Numbered from the stretch's first letter, positions 1 to 12,190 are shown. The stretch: DNA of 64,000 nucleotides from Cephalotus follicularis (GCA_001972305.1 BDDD01002692.1:10649-74648); one strand, 5' to 3'. The notes: a model not told the origin generated them from the letters alone. Program-made: numbers and translations.

Positions 1-584
1 ATGTCAATGGATCTTGGCAAGGACAGTATTATGCAATGACTTGAGCCCAAAGTCACTACAAGGTCTTCCTAGGTGTAAAGATTTAAATCTATTTATTACA
101 ACATTAACCATGCATACATGGCCTTCAAAAGTCTTGTACTTCATTTCTCCTTTCCTCCATCTCTCCTTACAAGGTCTTCTTTTACAAAAAGAACATTACA
201 TTTTCGAAAAGAAAAATTACATTTTAAAAATTACAAGGAGAAATAATAAAAGTAAGGAAAAATAAATGATGCACGCAGTCACCTTATTACAGACCTTTAA
301 AGATAATAAATAAATAAAATCCATCCACACATAGAAAACAATAATCTAGGTCAATGTCCTTTTTCGGGCCATCCATTGTGCATAAGACTTACATTATATC
401 CAATATAATAAAACCACATACAAAACAAATGCCATAAATAATAACCAATTACTTAATTTAATTCAAGGATTGTTAATTGATCAAACTCCCACTAAATCAA
501 GCAATGATTTTTAATTTTTCAAGTGCCAAAATGTATAAAATCCAATTTTATCAAAAACAGTTTTTTTTTTTTTTATAAAAGACA

Positions 585-842
585 TCGACGCCTTTCCAAA
601 GGGCATCGACGTGCTTTCTAGAAAAACTTGATCAAGGCGTCGATGCATAACAGGAGCATCAATGAGTTTCTCAAGTACAGTTGAAAAAGGCGTCAACGTC
701 CAACAATAACATCGACGCGTTTCACAAAAATATGAACAAGACATCGACGTCTATAAAGAACGTCGATGTCTTTCCTGGGAATTTGAACATGACATCGACG
801 TCTACCATGAACGTCGACGTCTTTAGCCCCCTGGGCAGTTTC
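585..842. repeat. GTCGAC-type palindrome cluster, leader of element X
   Basis: About ten copies of variants of GACATCGACGTCTTT / AAAGACGTCGACGTCTTT occur in 260 bp, in both orientations and at irregular spacing. Many are perfect or near-perfect palindromes around TCGA. The same motif family recurs at 1855-1992 inside this element's own LTR, so one element carries the cluster in two different noncoding parts. Confidence 0.8.
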
Positions 843-1108
843 TGCATTTCAAAAAATGCAGAAATCAATGGTTTAGACTTTGGTATACCATTCTGGCATT
901 CCAAAATGCACTATGCATGTTCCAAACATAATTCTAAACACATTAAAACAACATTCCCAGCACAAAAACTCAATGAAATATAATTTCAAGCAATTTTCAT
1001 TAAGGCACTTTGAAAATTTAGTTTGATCACAAAACACATCCATTAATTAAACTATTAATCAGTACATCATCTAAGGCATACATATTCAATTAAGGATGAT
1101 GTGGGACT

Positions 1109-1120
1109 CTCTGATACCAC
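1109..1120 (-). other. Primer-binding site (initiator Met tRNA type), element X
   Basis: On the minus strand this reads GTGGTATCAGAG directly after the LTR end ...TTTCCATCA. TGGTATCAGAG is the usual plant retrotransposon site complementary to the 3' end of initiator Met tRNA. It fixes the orientation of the element as minus. Confidence 0.75.
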
Positions 1121-3261
1121 TGATGGAAACGGATAAACCGAATTCGGTGCCAAAAATGGACAAGGGTGTAAAGAGTACAAAACAAAACAAAAACATACAA
1201 TCATGGCAGCGGAAAAACACCCTATAAAACAAAACATTCCATTTTGGCACGTCCATAGACCACATGGATCACCACAACATCAACAGAATTGAATTGGTGT
1301 CACCATTGCAAACAATGGTAACACACAAGCATGGCAAAAGGAAGAAGGACTAAGAATTATACCAGTGGGTGAAGGCTCCTTCTTTCTTTGCCGCTACAAG
1401 CTTGAGTAGATTCCCTTTGATGTTTTCCAAGCCTCAGGAACAACAAGTAATCCAGACAGCAATGATCAAGTGCTTGAACTCTCTCTTTCTCTCACTTAGC
1501 TTAGAAAAGGTAAATTGATATTGACCAATGAAGTCAATGATCAATCCACCCTAGATAAGCTCTTGCTTGGTGTATATCAAATAAAGGGAACACACAATCT
1601 GCAGAGAAATTTGAGCTCTTGCCCAGCAAAAATGCCTTAACCTCTCGTATCCATTTTCTACAGAAATGCTTATTACTAGCCTCCATTTCTCTCTCCCAAT
1701 CTCCCATTTACTTAGGATCATGGCCTTCACTCCCTGGGAGTCCGAAGCCATGATTCCCACGTTTCTAAAACGTGCAAGAACAGGAGATGGTTGCTGGAAA
1801 TGAGAGAGAAAACGTGCCCACGAAGTGAGCTCGTGCACAGGCTGCACGTTCTGCTCAAAGACGTCGACGTCTTTCAAAAGACATCGACGCCCTTGCAATG
1901 TGGCACTAAAGACATCGACGCTTTCTAGAAGACATCGACGTCTTTCCATGAGTTAAGCATCGACGTCTTTCTAAAAGACATCGACGCCTTAAGGCCAGCG
2001 AAGCATAAAGAGTCTAACTCTTTTAGTGATCTCATGTACCCTTCAAATATTGGTTAAGTAAGATCAAGCATATGTGTTTCCACAAAATGCAAAATCCACA
2101 CAACCGATATTTGATACCAAGACTTCATATCATATTAAAGATCTAATCATTATAAGGCATGGACCCTTTAAAATCTTGGTCAAAACAAGAGGTGTTCATT
2201 AATTACCGAAATACCCCTCGGGTCCGGTTTAGCCATTCTAAATGGTCCTTGACCAATTTAAATGCTATTGGAATAATATCCAAATATTATCCAGATGGAA
2301 AAATTAATCTAATTAATTTTTCCACACCTCAATAACCAAAGATTTTCTAAGTCGTCGGTTCGCGTGCACTATAAACGCTTGTCATACTTGGCCCTGATTG
2401 AGGTCTAGGGTAAGAATATGTGTCAACCCTAGATAGTACCTCAATGACTAAAATATCTGATCATTACTAGGACCTTTGGTAAACTCTCCAGAAATCTAAT
2501 TTCCAGTCTACCTCAATCTTGGCCAAGGATTTCATAAGTCCAAAGTATAATCAGACCATAATAGGGCCGATCACCTTCACTCAGGTGTGACAATCCCTTA
2601 TTGCGCACTCACTTATATTCGTATAGATTCGATCATACCCAAAGACCACCCGATTGTTAGCCCTGCGTAAGGACTGGGTAAGGTGGAGATCAAAGCATAA
2701 CCATCTCCATACAATATAGAGAAGTCGCTCAGGTCTAAGGATCAGACGAGTTTAAGAACTCGCTAAGTGATGATCACTTATACACAACCGCAACAAGCAG
2801 GAGTCACTACTGACACGAGAATAGTGACTATCCAAATAGTGTATCCTACGCGGGTCCTGTTCAGTGTACATGCTCCCAGCGCGCACCCCGTATTTGCCCT
2901 AGTGTCCAACACAGATGGTAGTGAGAGAATCCATCCCCCGATTCCATGAGCAAGCAACATACGCACAAGTCTATCCGGTTCACTAATGCCCACAAAGTGA
3001 ACCTATGACTTGGAACAAGTTTGACATAAGGAATAAGGTAACCAGTCTCACAGCCTCCATGCCAGGCATCCAACCTTATGTCAGGGCATCACTAGTATAA
3101 GTAGGTAATAAATAAACTACTTCAATGATATGATAAAATACAAGTGATATAGTCATAAGAAATTTAGCACGCATCATATATAAGGAAAAAGATTGTTCCA
3201 TACATGGTAAGATATAATATGACAATCCATCTAATAGCTTTTCGGGTCACTATATCTAACA
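1121..3261 (-). repeat. 5' LTR of element X (about 2.1 kb), inserted in Athila-like gag
   Basis: The LTR is bounded by TGATGG at the left and CTAACA at the right (minus strand TGTTAG...CCATCA). Its left end abuts a primer-binding site and its right end cuts an Athila-type gag frame at 3262. The segment near 2590-2620 resembles the copia LTRs at 3615-5277 and 18698-20354 (shared TTATTGCGCACTCAC), so it probably belongs to the same long-LTR copia lineage. No intact gene is seen inside; its open frames are not protein-like. Confidence 0.7.
1855..1992. repeat. GTCGAC-type palindrome cluster inside LTR X
   Basis: Six to seven copies of AAAGACRTCGACGTCTTT-like palindromes occur in under 140 bp, matching the cluster in this element's leader at 585-842. 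The copies alternate perfect (GACGTCGACGTC) and imperfect (GACATCGACGCC) halves. Confidence 0.8.
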
Positions 3262-3609
3262 CCAGCTTGGTTATTGCCTTGGGTCCATGAGAAGTTAGGA
3301 TGATTTCTCCATCCCGGATTATAAGTGCCACTATATGCATTATTTTGAAACAATGCACTTACATTCTCTTGACCACCATTCACACTAGAAATACGGGGGC
3401 ATTCCTCCATCACATGAGAAGGAGATTGACACCAACCATGACCCTTCACTACTATGGCTTCTAGTCTCTTGATGAGACTATCCAACTGAGCCAAGACTAT
3501 CCAACTGAGCCTCCACAGTTCCATCAACAAAGAAACTCTTACCTAGCGTGGCTCGCTCACTCTCCTGAGTTGACTTCCACTCACGAGTCTTTTCAGTTAG
3601 ATCAACCAA
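3262..3609 (-). pseudogene. Athila-like Ty3/gypsy gag, C-terminal fragment
   Basis: The minus strand encodes a stretch with TYNPGWRNHPNFSW, a signature of plant Athila/Tat-type gag proteins, preceded by EAWNFLVDLTEKTREW-type sequence that runs across the copia insertion point at 3610. Gag is the structural protein that packages the element's RNA in virus-like particles. This piece is continuous in frame with 20355 once the 3615-20354 insertion and one copy of its target duplication are removed. At 3262 it is cut again by LTR X; the rest lies outside the window. Confidence 0.8.
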
Positions 3610-3614
3610 AAAGT

Positions 3615-5277
3615 TGTTGGAATTAATTGCAAGAACAACAAGCCTAAAAATCGGCCAAAAGAAGAAACATAAATATAAAATGTGTTCTTACACATTAACT
3701 CTTTCCAATGACCTATTAATGTCGTATCTAGGTTGTTACATGCATAAGCATCATCATGCTAAAAAGAAGATCAAGAGACTTACATGAAGACCAAGTCTAC
3801 TTCCTTCAAGTCACTCCTCCAAGCTTTAGCATCAAGCTTTGAACCACCAATGTAGATGGTCTCTAAAGCAAGTCCACACCAAGAGATCTCCAACAATCTT
3901 CTCAAAATTATCCAAGCAAAAAAGTGTGTAGAAGAACTATTTCTCTCTTCTCTATAGATTCAGCCTTGGAAGGTTTTTAAGCTCTCTTTTCTTTTCTCTC
4001 AAGTGCTAGCAAGGAGAAAATAAAATGACTTAGCTTAAATAACATAAGGCAACCAAGCTTATATACTATGCTTTTAAGTTATTATTATTTAAATCATCTT
4101 TATGATTTATTAATTAGTGTGGTACACTAATTAATTTGCCTTAAACCCGGTAATGGAGATCGTCACTTGTATTTTGTGTGACCCTTTAGGTTCACTATCA
4201 TGCTGACCGTAGAATAAATCGTGGACACTGCGATTATCCGATAAAATATTTTTCAATCGCATGAAAAATATTATAACCGGCATTTCGAATTTAAACTCTT
4301 TTAATTCACGAGACCGACTATCTGAGCAACTCCGGGTATTCTACTGATCAGCATCGATATCTAGCAATGCATACTGACCCCCAGGTGATATGAATTTTAG
4401 CTTGAACTGTAAGATGCAAGTTCGTGCATGTTTATTCCCTCTTCCGTCAATGTTCTTACTAAACCTAGGGTATGGATTGTGTCAAACCCTAATAGTTTAA
4501 TTTTGTGGAACTTTATGCTGTTACGTCATCAGCTACACCATATTAGAGGTGCCCCTCTAATATGCATCAGTGACATCGGATACACTTCACGATATCACTT
4601 CTACCCTGACCAAGGATTACACTTGCCAACAACTAATCAACCTGAGCATAATCTTCCTTTGCTGGGAGCGGTGGATCCATTATTGCGCACTCACATATCT
4701 CCATACTTAAACCTACCATACCCAACTAATGCCTGTATACACTCTATGGTTAGGTGATGTATTTAAGCACTATTAAAGTGTAGCATCTTATGCACAAGAT
4801 ATCCAGTGGTGGCTCATGTGTAAGGATTACTTACACTGCTGTCATCAATGATGTCTGTTTGACACGTAGTAAAACTCCATATTGACATCTCTTAAGCGAG
4901 TCACCTTCAGTGAACCCATAAAAATTTGGGCACCCATGTGTATACCATATAGTCACTATAAAATGACATGTGAGATCAGTCATCCTCTCAAACGAGCTGG
5001 TATAGGACGTGCTGATCTAACCAGATTGAGTATGCCCAGAGTACCAATCCTCCGACCAGGAAGCTTTAAGAATAGAATTTGGCCATATTCCAATTCTCAC
5101 ATCTTGATCTCATCAAGAACTTGGTCCTCCAACTCTGTTCTTAGGATATTCATTTAATTAAACATACATTAAAGCACAAAAATGAACTCACAGACAAGAT
5201 AGTAGAAAATACATCTTCATTGAATATCAAAGATAAGATTACAAGACTGTAATGGCTTGTAGGACTTATCCCTAACA
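3615..5277 (-). repeat. 3' LTR, copia family A (1.66 kb)
   Basis: Bounded by TGTTGGAATTAATT at the left and CCCTAACA at the right, and closely similar along its whole length to 18698-20354. It sits directly downstream of a polypurine tract. An open frame at 4428-4757 is antisense to the element and only partly preserved in the other copy, so I do not call it a gene. Confidence 0.9.
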
Positions 5278-5290
5278 ATTTCCCACTAGG
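5278..5290 (-). other. Polypurine tract of copia family A
   Basis: The minus strand reads AGTGGGAAAT immediately before the LTR start TGTTAGGG. A purine run at this place primes plus-strand DNA synthesis in LTR retrotransposons. Confidence 0.7.
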
Positions 5291-7553
5291 ACTGCAGCCA
5301 ATTGCCATTATGTCTCACACCCATACCCGATAGATGCTTGTTGAAGATAGCTTGTGGCAGCGCTTTATTCAAAGGGTCTGTTGTATTATCTTCCCGTGGA
5401 ACGCGCTCCATTTTTATATCCCCTATCTCTACGATTTCTCGTATTAAGTGGAACCGTCGTAGAATGTGTTTTGATCTTGCGTGTGACTGTGGTTCCTTGG
5501 CTTGTGCTATGACCCCATTGTTATCACAGTATATTGACACAGGATCTGCAATGGTTAGGACAACACCGAGATCTCCAACGAACTTTTTCATCCACACACA
5601 TTCTTTGGCTGCTTCAGACGCTGCAATATATTCATCCTCGGTGACTGAATCTGCAGTGGTTGACTGTTTGGAACTCTTACAACTCACTGCGCCGTAATAT
5701 ATGTTGTGGTGTTCCCAAAGGGGTCCACTAAGAGATAATCCCATTATCTCTAAGATAAGTTAAAAACTCGATGGAGAGATACTCACCACCTCCATCTGAT
5801 AGAAGAGTTTTCAGACTTTTACCAGCTTGTTTCTCTACTTCTTGTCTGAATTCTTTGAACTTTTCAAATTCTTCAGATTTGGGCCGCATACCGAAACAAG
5901 AATGATCATCCGTAAAGGTTATGAAGTAGGAATATCCACCTCTGGCATCAACTGTCATTGGTCCACATACATCAGTATGTACTAGACCTAGTAGTTCTGG
6001 GGTTTTTTCCCCTTTTCCGGTGAAGGAAGATTTGGTCATTTTACCTTTAAGACAGGGTTCACAAGTTGGAAGCGGTTGATACGTTGAAAAATCAAAGTAT
6101 CCATCCAAGATCAACCTGTAGACTCTTTTCTCATTTACATGACAAAGTCTTCAATGCCATAGGTAGGATTGATTAACTTCATCTCTCTTTCTTTTATTGT
6201 CTTTTTGCATATTGAAAACAGTCTCATGTTTACTCAATATATATAATCCACCATGAAGGAAACATTTTGCATAAATCGTATTATTAAATAAAATAGAACA
6301 ACACTTGTCTTTAAAAATAATATGAAAACCTTCAGCATCTAATGCTGGAATAGAAATAATATTACGCAAAATGTGAGGCGAATAAACACAATGTTTGTGT
6401 TCTAAACTCTGGCCCAAAGGCAACAAAATATAAACTGATCCTATAGCTATGGTTTCAACAACAGAACCATCCGCAAGACGTAGATCTCTCTCACCCTTCT
6501 CAAGGTTTCTTCTGTCCGTGAGGGCCTGTAAATTAGAACATATGTGAGTACCACATCCACTGTCTAAAATCCAAGAAGATGAATCAGAAATATTCATATT
6601 CACCTCTATATAAGACAAATAGGGCATACATTTGCCAACTGATCTAAGGAATGTCACACAGTTCCTTTTCCAATGTCCTGGCTTCCCATAGTGGAAGCAT
6701 GGTCCCTTAGTAGGAGCTTCTGAGGCAGACTCCTCAGCAGGTGCAACTCTTGCGGCAGTGTCCGGCGCAGCAACAGCTTGCTGGTTTGTCTGATTAGGTG
6801 GTCTGGCTCTCCCTGGTTTGAAAGATGCCGGTCGTGGTGGTATCGTTCCATTTTTAGTCTTCCCCTTCTCAAGGTTGGACTTGCCCTTCCTCTTGGGCCT
6901 ACGGGACTGCCCTACCATCATGACTGGTGCTTTGCCCTTATTCATGTTCACTTCAGCTTCCCTCAGCATGATTAGAAGATTAGACAGAGTAGTTGATATC
7001 CTATTCATGTTAAAATTGGTAATGAAACCAGAGAAGGAAGGTGGAAGCGAATGAAGGATCAGATCTGCGCTTAATTCAGCATCCTCAATGATGCCAAGAG
7101 CAGCAAAAAGTTCAATCGCATTGATCATCTTAAGCATATGATCATTAACAGAAGATCCTTCAGCCATTTTAGTGCCATACAGCTCAGCAGTGAGCTGGAA
7201 CCGAGCATTCCTACTAGTCTCTTCATATAACTCGCAGAGATGTAGGAGAATTTCCCTAGAGTCTCGCATCGATTCATGCTGGACTTGTAGGGCATTGCTC
7301 ATCGATACCATTAGGTAGCTTCTGACTTTCTTTTCATCAGCCACCCATTTCTTATAAATGGCACGATCTTCGGTTGAGGCATCTTCTCTAGGACATGATC
7401 TATGTCCTCAGAATTCAAAACTATTTTGACATTCCGTAGCCAGTCCACATAATTTGGACCTGTCAACTGATTCTTCTCAAGAATTACAGTGAGGGGGTTT
7501 GTCATTGCGATTTCTGCATATATAAAATAAATACAATATTCATATAAATTCAA
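5286..7553 (-). pseudogene. Copia gag-pol with internal deletion (gag, protease, integrase core, RNase H)
   Basis: Read on the minus strand, gag starts near 7508 with an LTGPNYVDWLRN-type N-terminus. A frameshift near 7365-7400 moves the frame to 7344-6151, which carries the gag capsid region, a basic region, a CCHC knuckle (CFHYGKPGHWKRNC, second Cys replaced by Tyr), a protease with DSG (SWILDSGCGTH) and the start of the GAG-pre-integrase domain. After another break, 6114-5728 holds the integrase Zn-finger end (CEPCLKGK) and the first catalytic Asp segment (VHTDVCGPM). Near 5700-5722 the sequence jumps to the RNase H end (SKQSTTADSVTEDEY, YCDNNG, 5744-5286), so the rest of integrase and all of reverse transcriptase are missing. 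The fragment is not functional. It is clearly similar to the copia at 53000-55731. Confidence 0.85.
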
Positions 7554-7717
7554 TTTAAATGTTTATAACCATAAAGATTTGGTCTTTAATTTTTTAGTTG
7601 TTTTTCCTCTCAGGCTCCCACTGTTTTACGCGAATCTCATAACCCTCAAATATTATGGGAGACGAGAAACAACAATCCAAGTCTCATGGATCTTATTTCT
7701 GAGTGGGGATCAATGTC

Positions 7718-8052
7718 CTACAACATATTCAGTATAACCTTGAAGGGGGCCAAAACGCTATACTGAATCTTGTAGCTAGGAAAACTCTTGCCAACCATAC
7801 AACAGCATGATTCCCGATCATCACTTTTGCCTCTAGTCTACACATGACCTTGACGGGGGCCAAAACGTCATATGTATTCTAGTCAAGTTTAACCTACCAT
7901 TAAACACACGATGAATCAATGAATGTAAATCTTGACGGGGGCCAAAACATTCACATTCACAATTCATATGTATGTACATCTCATGTTCAACTTATATAGA
8001 TGTTCCCAGAAAAGGTAAGCCTTGACGGGGGCCAAAACTCTCACAATTTCCA
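7718..8052 (-). ncRNA. Four consecutive stem-loops with a conserved 18-base loop in the copia leader
   Basis: The sequence CTTGACGGGGGCCAAAAC (first copy CTTGAAGGGGGCCAAAAC) occurs four times, near 7738, 7849, 7931 and 8021. Each copy is flanked by a different inverted repeat: CTACAA plus ATTCAGTATA against TATACTGAAT plus TTGTAG (7718-7775); CTAG and ACATGAC against GTCATATGT and CTAG (7833-7882); ATGAAT and GAATGTAAAT against ATTCACATTC and ATTCAT (7911-7967); and a weaker GTAAG against CTCAC in the fourth. The A-C mismatches on the plus strand become G-U pairs on the minus strand, the sense strand of the element. The block lies just upstream of gag. A role in RNA packaging, dimerisation or translation is a guess. 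Confidence 0.7.
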
Positions 8053-8164
8053 AAAGCATATATATCAGTTGTAATGGCAGAAGGCAACGACCAAATACTC
8101 TCTTATGCCCGTTTCGCTTTAACTTGATATCATGGTATAATTGAAGAATAATAATATAAGTCTC

Positions 8165-8166
<2 letters not shown>

Positions 8167-8232
<66 letters not shown>
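8167..8232. repeat. (TTA)n microsatellite
   Basis: About 22 uninterrupted copies of a TTA/ATT trinucleotide lie in the leader of the composite copia. The asparagine- and isoleucine-run open frames over it are artefacts of the repeat. Confidence 0.95.
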
Positions 8233-8233
<1 letters not shown>

Positions 8234-8339
8234 CAACCCTTTATTAATCAAATTACAGGTAGATGGCATATTATGGGGAGGCCGTTCGAACCTCAAGAGC
8301 AAAATTTAGACATGCACCACATACATTCTATAAACTAAT

Positions 8340-9120
8340 AGCAGGTTATGGAATTTTACTACTGCAACTTGTTTGACTCTCAAACAAGCTGCTGGTCTCA
8401 TTCATAGGTATGCTATTACAATCATACATTCGCTCCCATACATGCATGGGTCTTGTAATATATTCGTTCTCCTCAAATTTGCTTCTGATGCGACTCTCGC
8501 TCTTCAATTACATAAATCAACTATAAACTACAGAAACCTTGAAATAAATCAAGGGGAGTTACAAGGAGGTGAAGAAGAATTTTAGATACAAATTAAGAGA
8601 GAAGAGAGACATGCAAGTCTCAAAAGTTATTACAACCCAAAAATATGAAAAATAAAAACCATACATTCAACACTTGAATTAAATAAGACAAACTAGGTCA
8701 AGTCCATAGCCATACCAACATGCATATTCAATCTCATTGAATTAACTAACAATCTTGATAGATATGTTTCTACAAATATAGACAATTGATTGGGTTATTA
8801 AGAAAAACGCTTTTTTCGTATATTAATGCCTCGACGTTCACGCATCAAGCATTGACGCTTCCTTAAGTGTCGACGCTTTCGTCAACTTATGGCGCTATTT
8901 TATACGCGTAAGCGTCGACACTTTTCTCAAAAGCGTCGATCGATTTACTGCGTTGGCGTCGACGCTTTTCTCCAAAGCGTCGACGGCTACGCAGCAGCAG
9001 GGAATCGCAAATCGCATCGCATGCTTCCGTCTCACGGATTAAACCCAAACAATTCAAGCACATCATCAACAACATGTTTCTAACTATACATATGCATCAA
9101 ATCTGGCTCTGATACCATTT
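8340..9120 (-). mobile_element. Copia family B leader with primer-binding site
   Basis: Untranslated DNA between the B-type 5' LTR (which starts at 9121) and the hairpin block. At 9105-9117 the minus strand reads TGGTATCAGAGCC, an initiator Met tRNA primer site. The part at about 8370-8830 aligns with 17250-17700 in the A-type leader, and both leaders end with a similar CCAAACAATTCAAGCA segment, but the middle is different: GTCGAC palindromes here, GAGGTC repeats there. Confidence 0.75.
8822..8996. repeat. AAGCGTCGACGCTT palindrome cluster, copia B leader
   Basis: About eight to nine variants of AAGCGTCGACGCTT occur within 175 bp, several being full 14-base palindromes or half-sites (GTCGACGCTTTC, AAAGCGTCGACGG). 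The same motif form recurs in gypsy LTRs at 46508-46841 and 58445-58715 and in a Sirevirus LTR at 20932-21300. Confidence 0.85.
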
Positions 9121-9208
9121 TGTTGGAACCTTATGGCGATATATACAATAAAATATCTAGATGCGTAAAACTCTAATACATATATTGTGTTATCATCTCA
9201 TGATTATC
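9121..9208 (-). repeat. Copia family B LTR, 3'-terminal piece
   Basis: This begins TGTTGGAACCTTATGGCG and matches the start of the complete B-type LTR at 51191. It directly follows a primer site, so it is the inner end of a minus-strand 5' LTR. It breaks off near 9208, where gypsy RNase H sequence starts; the exact joint is uncertain by about 10 bases. Relative to the complete LTR, roughly 560 bp are missing between this piece and 14745. Confidence 0.75.
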
Positions 9209-10999
9209 AATCCATTTTTGTAAACTTTTGTGGGAAAACAAGTATCTTAAACTTTTGTGGTCCGTGAAGATCTCAAATTGAGCACCATAGAGACATTGTC
9301 TCCATTTTTGTAAAGCGAACACTATGGCCGCCAACTCGAGATCGTGTATGGGATAATTTTCTTCGTACGACTTCAACGTTCTCGATGCGTATACAATCAC
9401 CCTACCATGTTGCATAAGGATGCATCCCAAGCCCTTCCCAGAAGCATCACTATAAACAGTAAAACCCTCATTACCCTCCGGTAATGCCAACACTGGAGCT
9501 GAAATCAACCAACTCTTCAACTCCTGGAAACTTGCTTCACATGAATCATCCCACACAAAACTTGACTTCTTCTGAGTCAACCGTGTCATTGGTCTAGCAA
9601 GTTTCGAAAACCCTTTGATGAACCTTCAGTAGTAGCCAGTCAATCCCAAGAAGCTACGAATCTTAGTAATGTTCTTCGGTTGGGGCCAATCAACAATACT
9701 CTCTATCTTCTAAGGGTTCACCGATAACCCTTCACTCGACACAATGTGACCAAGGAAGGTCACATGATCTAGCCAAAACCCACACTTACTGAATTTGGCG
9801 AATAACTGTTCCCTCCGCAATGTCTGTAACACAATCCTCAAATGCTGCATGTGCTCCTCAATACTCCTCGAATAAATCAAGATGTTGTCTAAGAATATAA
9901 CGACAAACTGATCAAGATAGGGCTGAAATACTCTGTTCATCAAACATATAAAGGCTGCAGGAGCATTCGTCAAACCAAACGACAGTATCATAAATTCATA
10001 GTGCCCATATCTAGTTCGAAATGCAGTCTTCTCCACATCACCTTCTCGGATCCTCAACTGATGATAACCTGTCCTCATGTCAAGTTTGGAGAACACAGTT
10101 GAGCCTTGCAATTGGTCAAACAACTCCTCGATGTGTGGCAGAGGATACTTGTTCTTCATAGTCACTTGATTCAGCAGTCTATAGTCAATACATAGCCGCA
10201 ACGATCCATTCTTCTTTTTCACAAATAAGACCGGTGCTCCCCACGGTGATACACTCGGTCTGATGAAGCCCTTATCAAGATAATCCTGCAATTGAGTCTT
10301 CAACTCCCTCAATTCCGCAGGAGCCATTCGGTATGGAGCTTTAGAGATAAGAGCTGTTCCCGGTAGCAATTCAATAGCAAACTCCATATCTCTCTCTGGT
10401 GGTAGTGAAACAAGATCATCTGGAAACACGTTAGAAAATTCACAAGTAATAGGAACCTGATCCAGACTAGGCGTACCTTTGGTCTTGTCCACCAAGTAAG
10501 CAAGATATCCCTCACACCCTTTCTCGAGGTACTTTTGTGCTCGAGTATAAGAAATTATTGGAGCAGAAAAATTCTTCTCTTCGATGAATTTGAATACAGT
10601 TCCATCTGACAGATGGAAAGTCACCTCCTTGTTATAACAGTCCACGCACGCTCAAAGAATATAGAGCCAGTCCATCCCCAAGATTACATCAAAATCTTGG
10701 ATCGGAAGTACAATCAGATCAACAAAGAACTGGACCCCAGATATCGTGATCTCACACTTATTCATTATAGTATCGGACAATAAGCAAACACCAGCTCGAG
10801 TACTCACCTCCAGCACATAAGGTAAACAAGTAGTCACACCATGCAAGTTGCAAGCAAAATCGGATGCAATGAATGAATGTGTAGCACCAGGATCAATCAA
10901 TACATGAGCTAATATGCCAGATATGAAAATGGTACCTCCCACAACAGAAGTAGATTTTGGCACATCATCTTTAGATAATGTATAGACCCAACCTTTCAC
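9209..10999 (-). pseudogene. Gypsy pol: protease, reverse transcriptase, partial RNase H
   Basis: The protease (10999-10652) has DPGATHSFIA where DTGATHSF is usual, so the Thr after the catalytic Asp is replaced by Pro. Reverse transcriptase (10645-9710) has the expected order: [48 protein letters not shown] and the active-site region VIFLDN, where YxDD-type motifs are usual, so the second Asp appears changed to Asn. RNase H (9589 down to about 9209) shows [14 protein letters not shown] and the [10 protein letters not shown] motif before truncation. Stops separate the three frames near 10648 and 9705-9592. Order and motifs fit a plant chromovirus-like or Reina/Tekay-type pol; without integrase the clade cannot be fixed. 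Confidence 0.85.
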
Positions 11000-11004
11000 A
11001 ATCC

Positions 11005-12190
11005 CCTTTCCGGTATCCGTTCATGGTTGAGTAGCCGCAACACTTCCACTAGCACCAGCACTTCCCTATTGGCCGCGTGCTTGATCCCTCATCATTGGAC
11101 AACCATTCATCAGATGCTCTTGTGAGACACATCTCAAGCATTTACCCATATTTTTCCAACAATCGTTCTCCTCATGGTTCTGGCAAACACAAAAAGTACA
11201 TCCTCCAGAATTCTGTTGGCCGCTTCGGTTAGGAGTTCTTGATCGTGAATTACTGCGTCGAGAACCTCCTTGACCCTTGTTGCCAGACCTTGACGATTTA
11301 GTAGGATTATTACTCCCCTGCCCCTATGATTGTGCAGGCCTCGATTGATTAGAACGAGACCGCTCCACCCTCCTTTCATTTGCATCGGCCTCCAGAATTC
11401 TCGCCCTTTCAGCAATATCTACAAAAGAAGTTAGCTGCAACATTAACAATTTAGACCTGATGTCAGGTCGAAGGCCCTTCAGAAACCTTCTGATCTTCCT
11501 CGATTCACCCTTCACAAGATAGGGTGTATGCCTTGCCAACTCCACAAATTGAGTATGGTACTGAGCTACCGTCATGTCTCCTTGACGTAACTCCATCAAT
11601 TCGGTTTCCCTCCAGTCACGCTCCATCTGTGGAATATAAGCTGCAAAGAACTCCGACTGGAATTCGTCCCAAGTCCTGTCAAGATCACGAGATTCCCACT
11701 TTGCTTCAACCATCTCCCACCAATGGGTAGCTTCACCCCATAAGCGGTATACAAAAAAATTGAGCTTCTGTTCATCAGTACACCCCAAAGCAGCAAATAT
11801 TTTTTCCATGTCTGTTATCCACTGTTCTGCTATAGTAGCATCCAGTTCCCCCTTGAATAGCGGCGGATTCTGTCTCATGAATAGCTCCAGATCTCTGCCA
11901 AATCCATCAGCATGATAAACCTCCAGAGCACGCTGATAGGCTTGGTTAGCCTCATACATCTGCCGTATTTGTTTCATGTTTGCTGCATTGGCCTGTATGT
12001 GTTGTTGAAAGAGATCGGCCATATGATCGAAATTACTCCTTTCATCGTGCACGGGCGGGGCATTTACTCCTTCATTCATCTGTGGAATATCCCATCCTTC
12101 ATTCATTTGTGGAACATTTTCTTGCACTGGCGGGGCATTGACTTCTTCATCGGCTCTACGCCTTCCACCTCTACCTCTTTGTAGATTCAT
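11005..12190 (-). pseudogene. Gypsy gag with retrotrans_gag domain and Zn knuckle
   Basis: The start codon at 12190 follows the primer site at 12317-12328 by about 130 bases. The N-terminus is basic and repeat-bearing (MNEGWDIPQMNEGVNAPP). Residues 95-230 form the capsid-type domain, with EQWITDMEKIFAALGCTDEQ, WWEMVEAKW, F.FFAAYIP and LRQGDMTVAQYHTQF. The frame shifts near 11330-11410 into 11415-11134, where a Cys-rich segment followed by CLRCVSQEHLMNGC near 11090-11130 represents the knuckle. Gag forms the particle that houses reverse transcription. The frameshift makes this copy nonfunctional. Confidence 0.8.

Larger units (their letters stand above)
1..1120 (-). mobile_element. Untranslated leader of a copia-type LTR retrotransposon (element X), continues off the left edge
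   Basis: This is the internal DNA just downstream (minus strand) of the LTR at 1121-3261. A primer-binding site abuts that LTR. No gag or pol reading frame is recognisable here; the short open frames are not protein-like. The stretch is AT-rich apart from the palindrome cluster at 585-842. The gag-pol body should lie to the left of the window. Element type is inferred from the Met-tRNA-type primer site and from resemblance of the LTR to the other long copia LTRs in this window. Confidence 0.6.

Noticed and set aside
8141-8338. Poly-Ile and poly-Asn ORFs
   Set aside because: They are translations of the TTA microsatellite.
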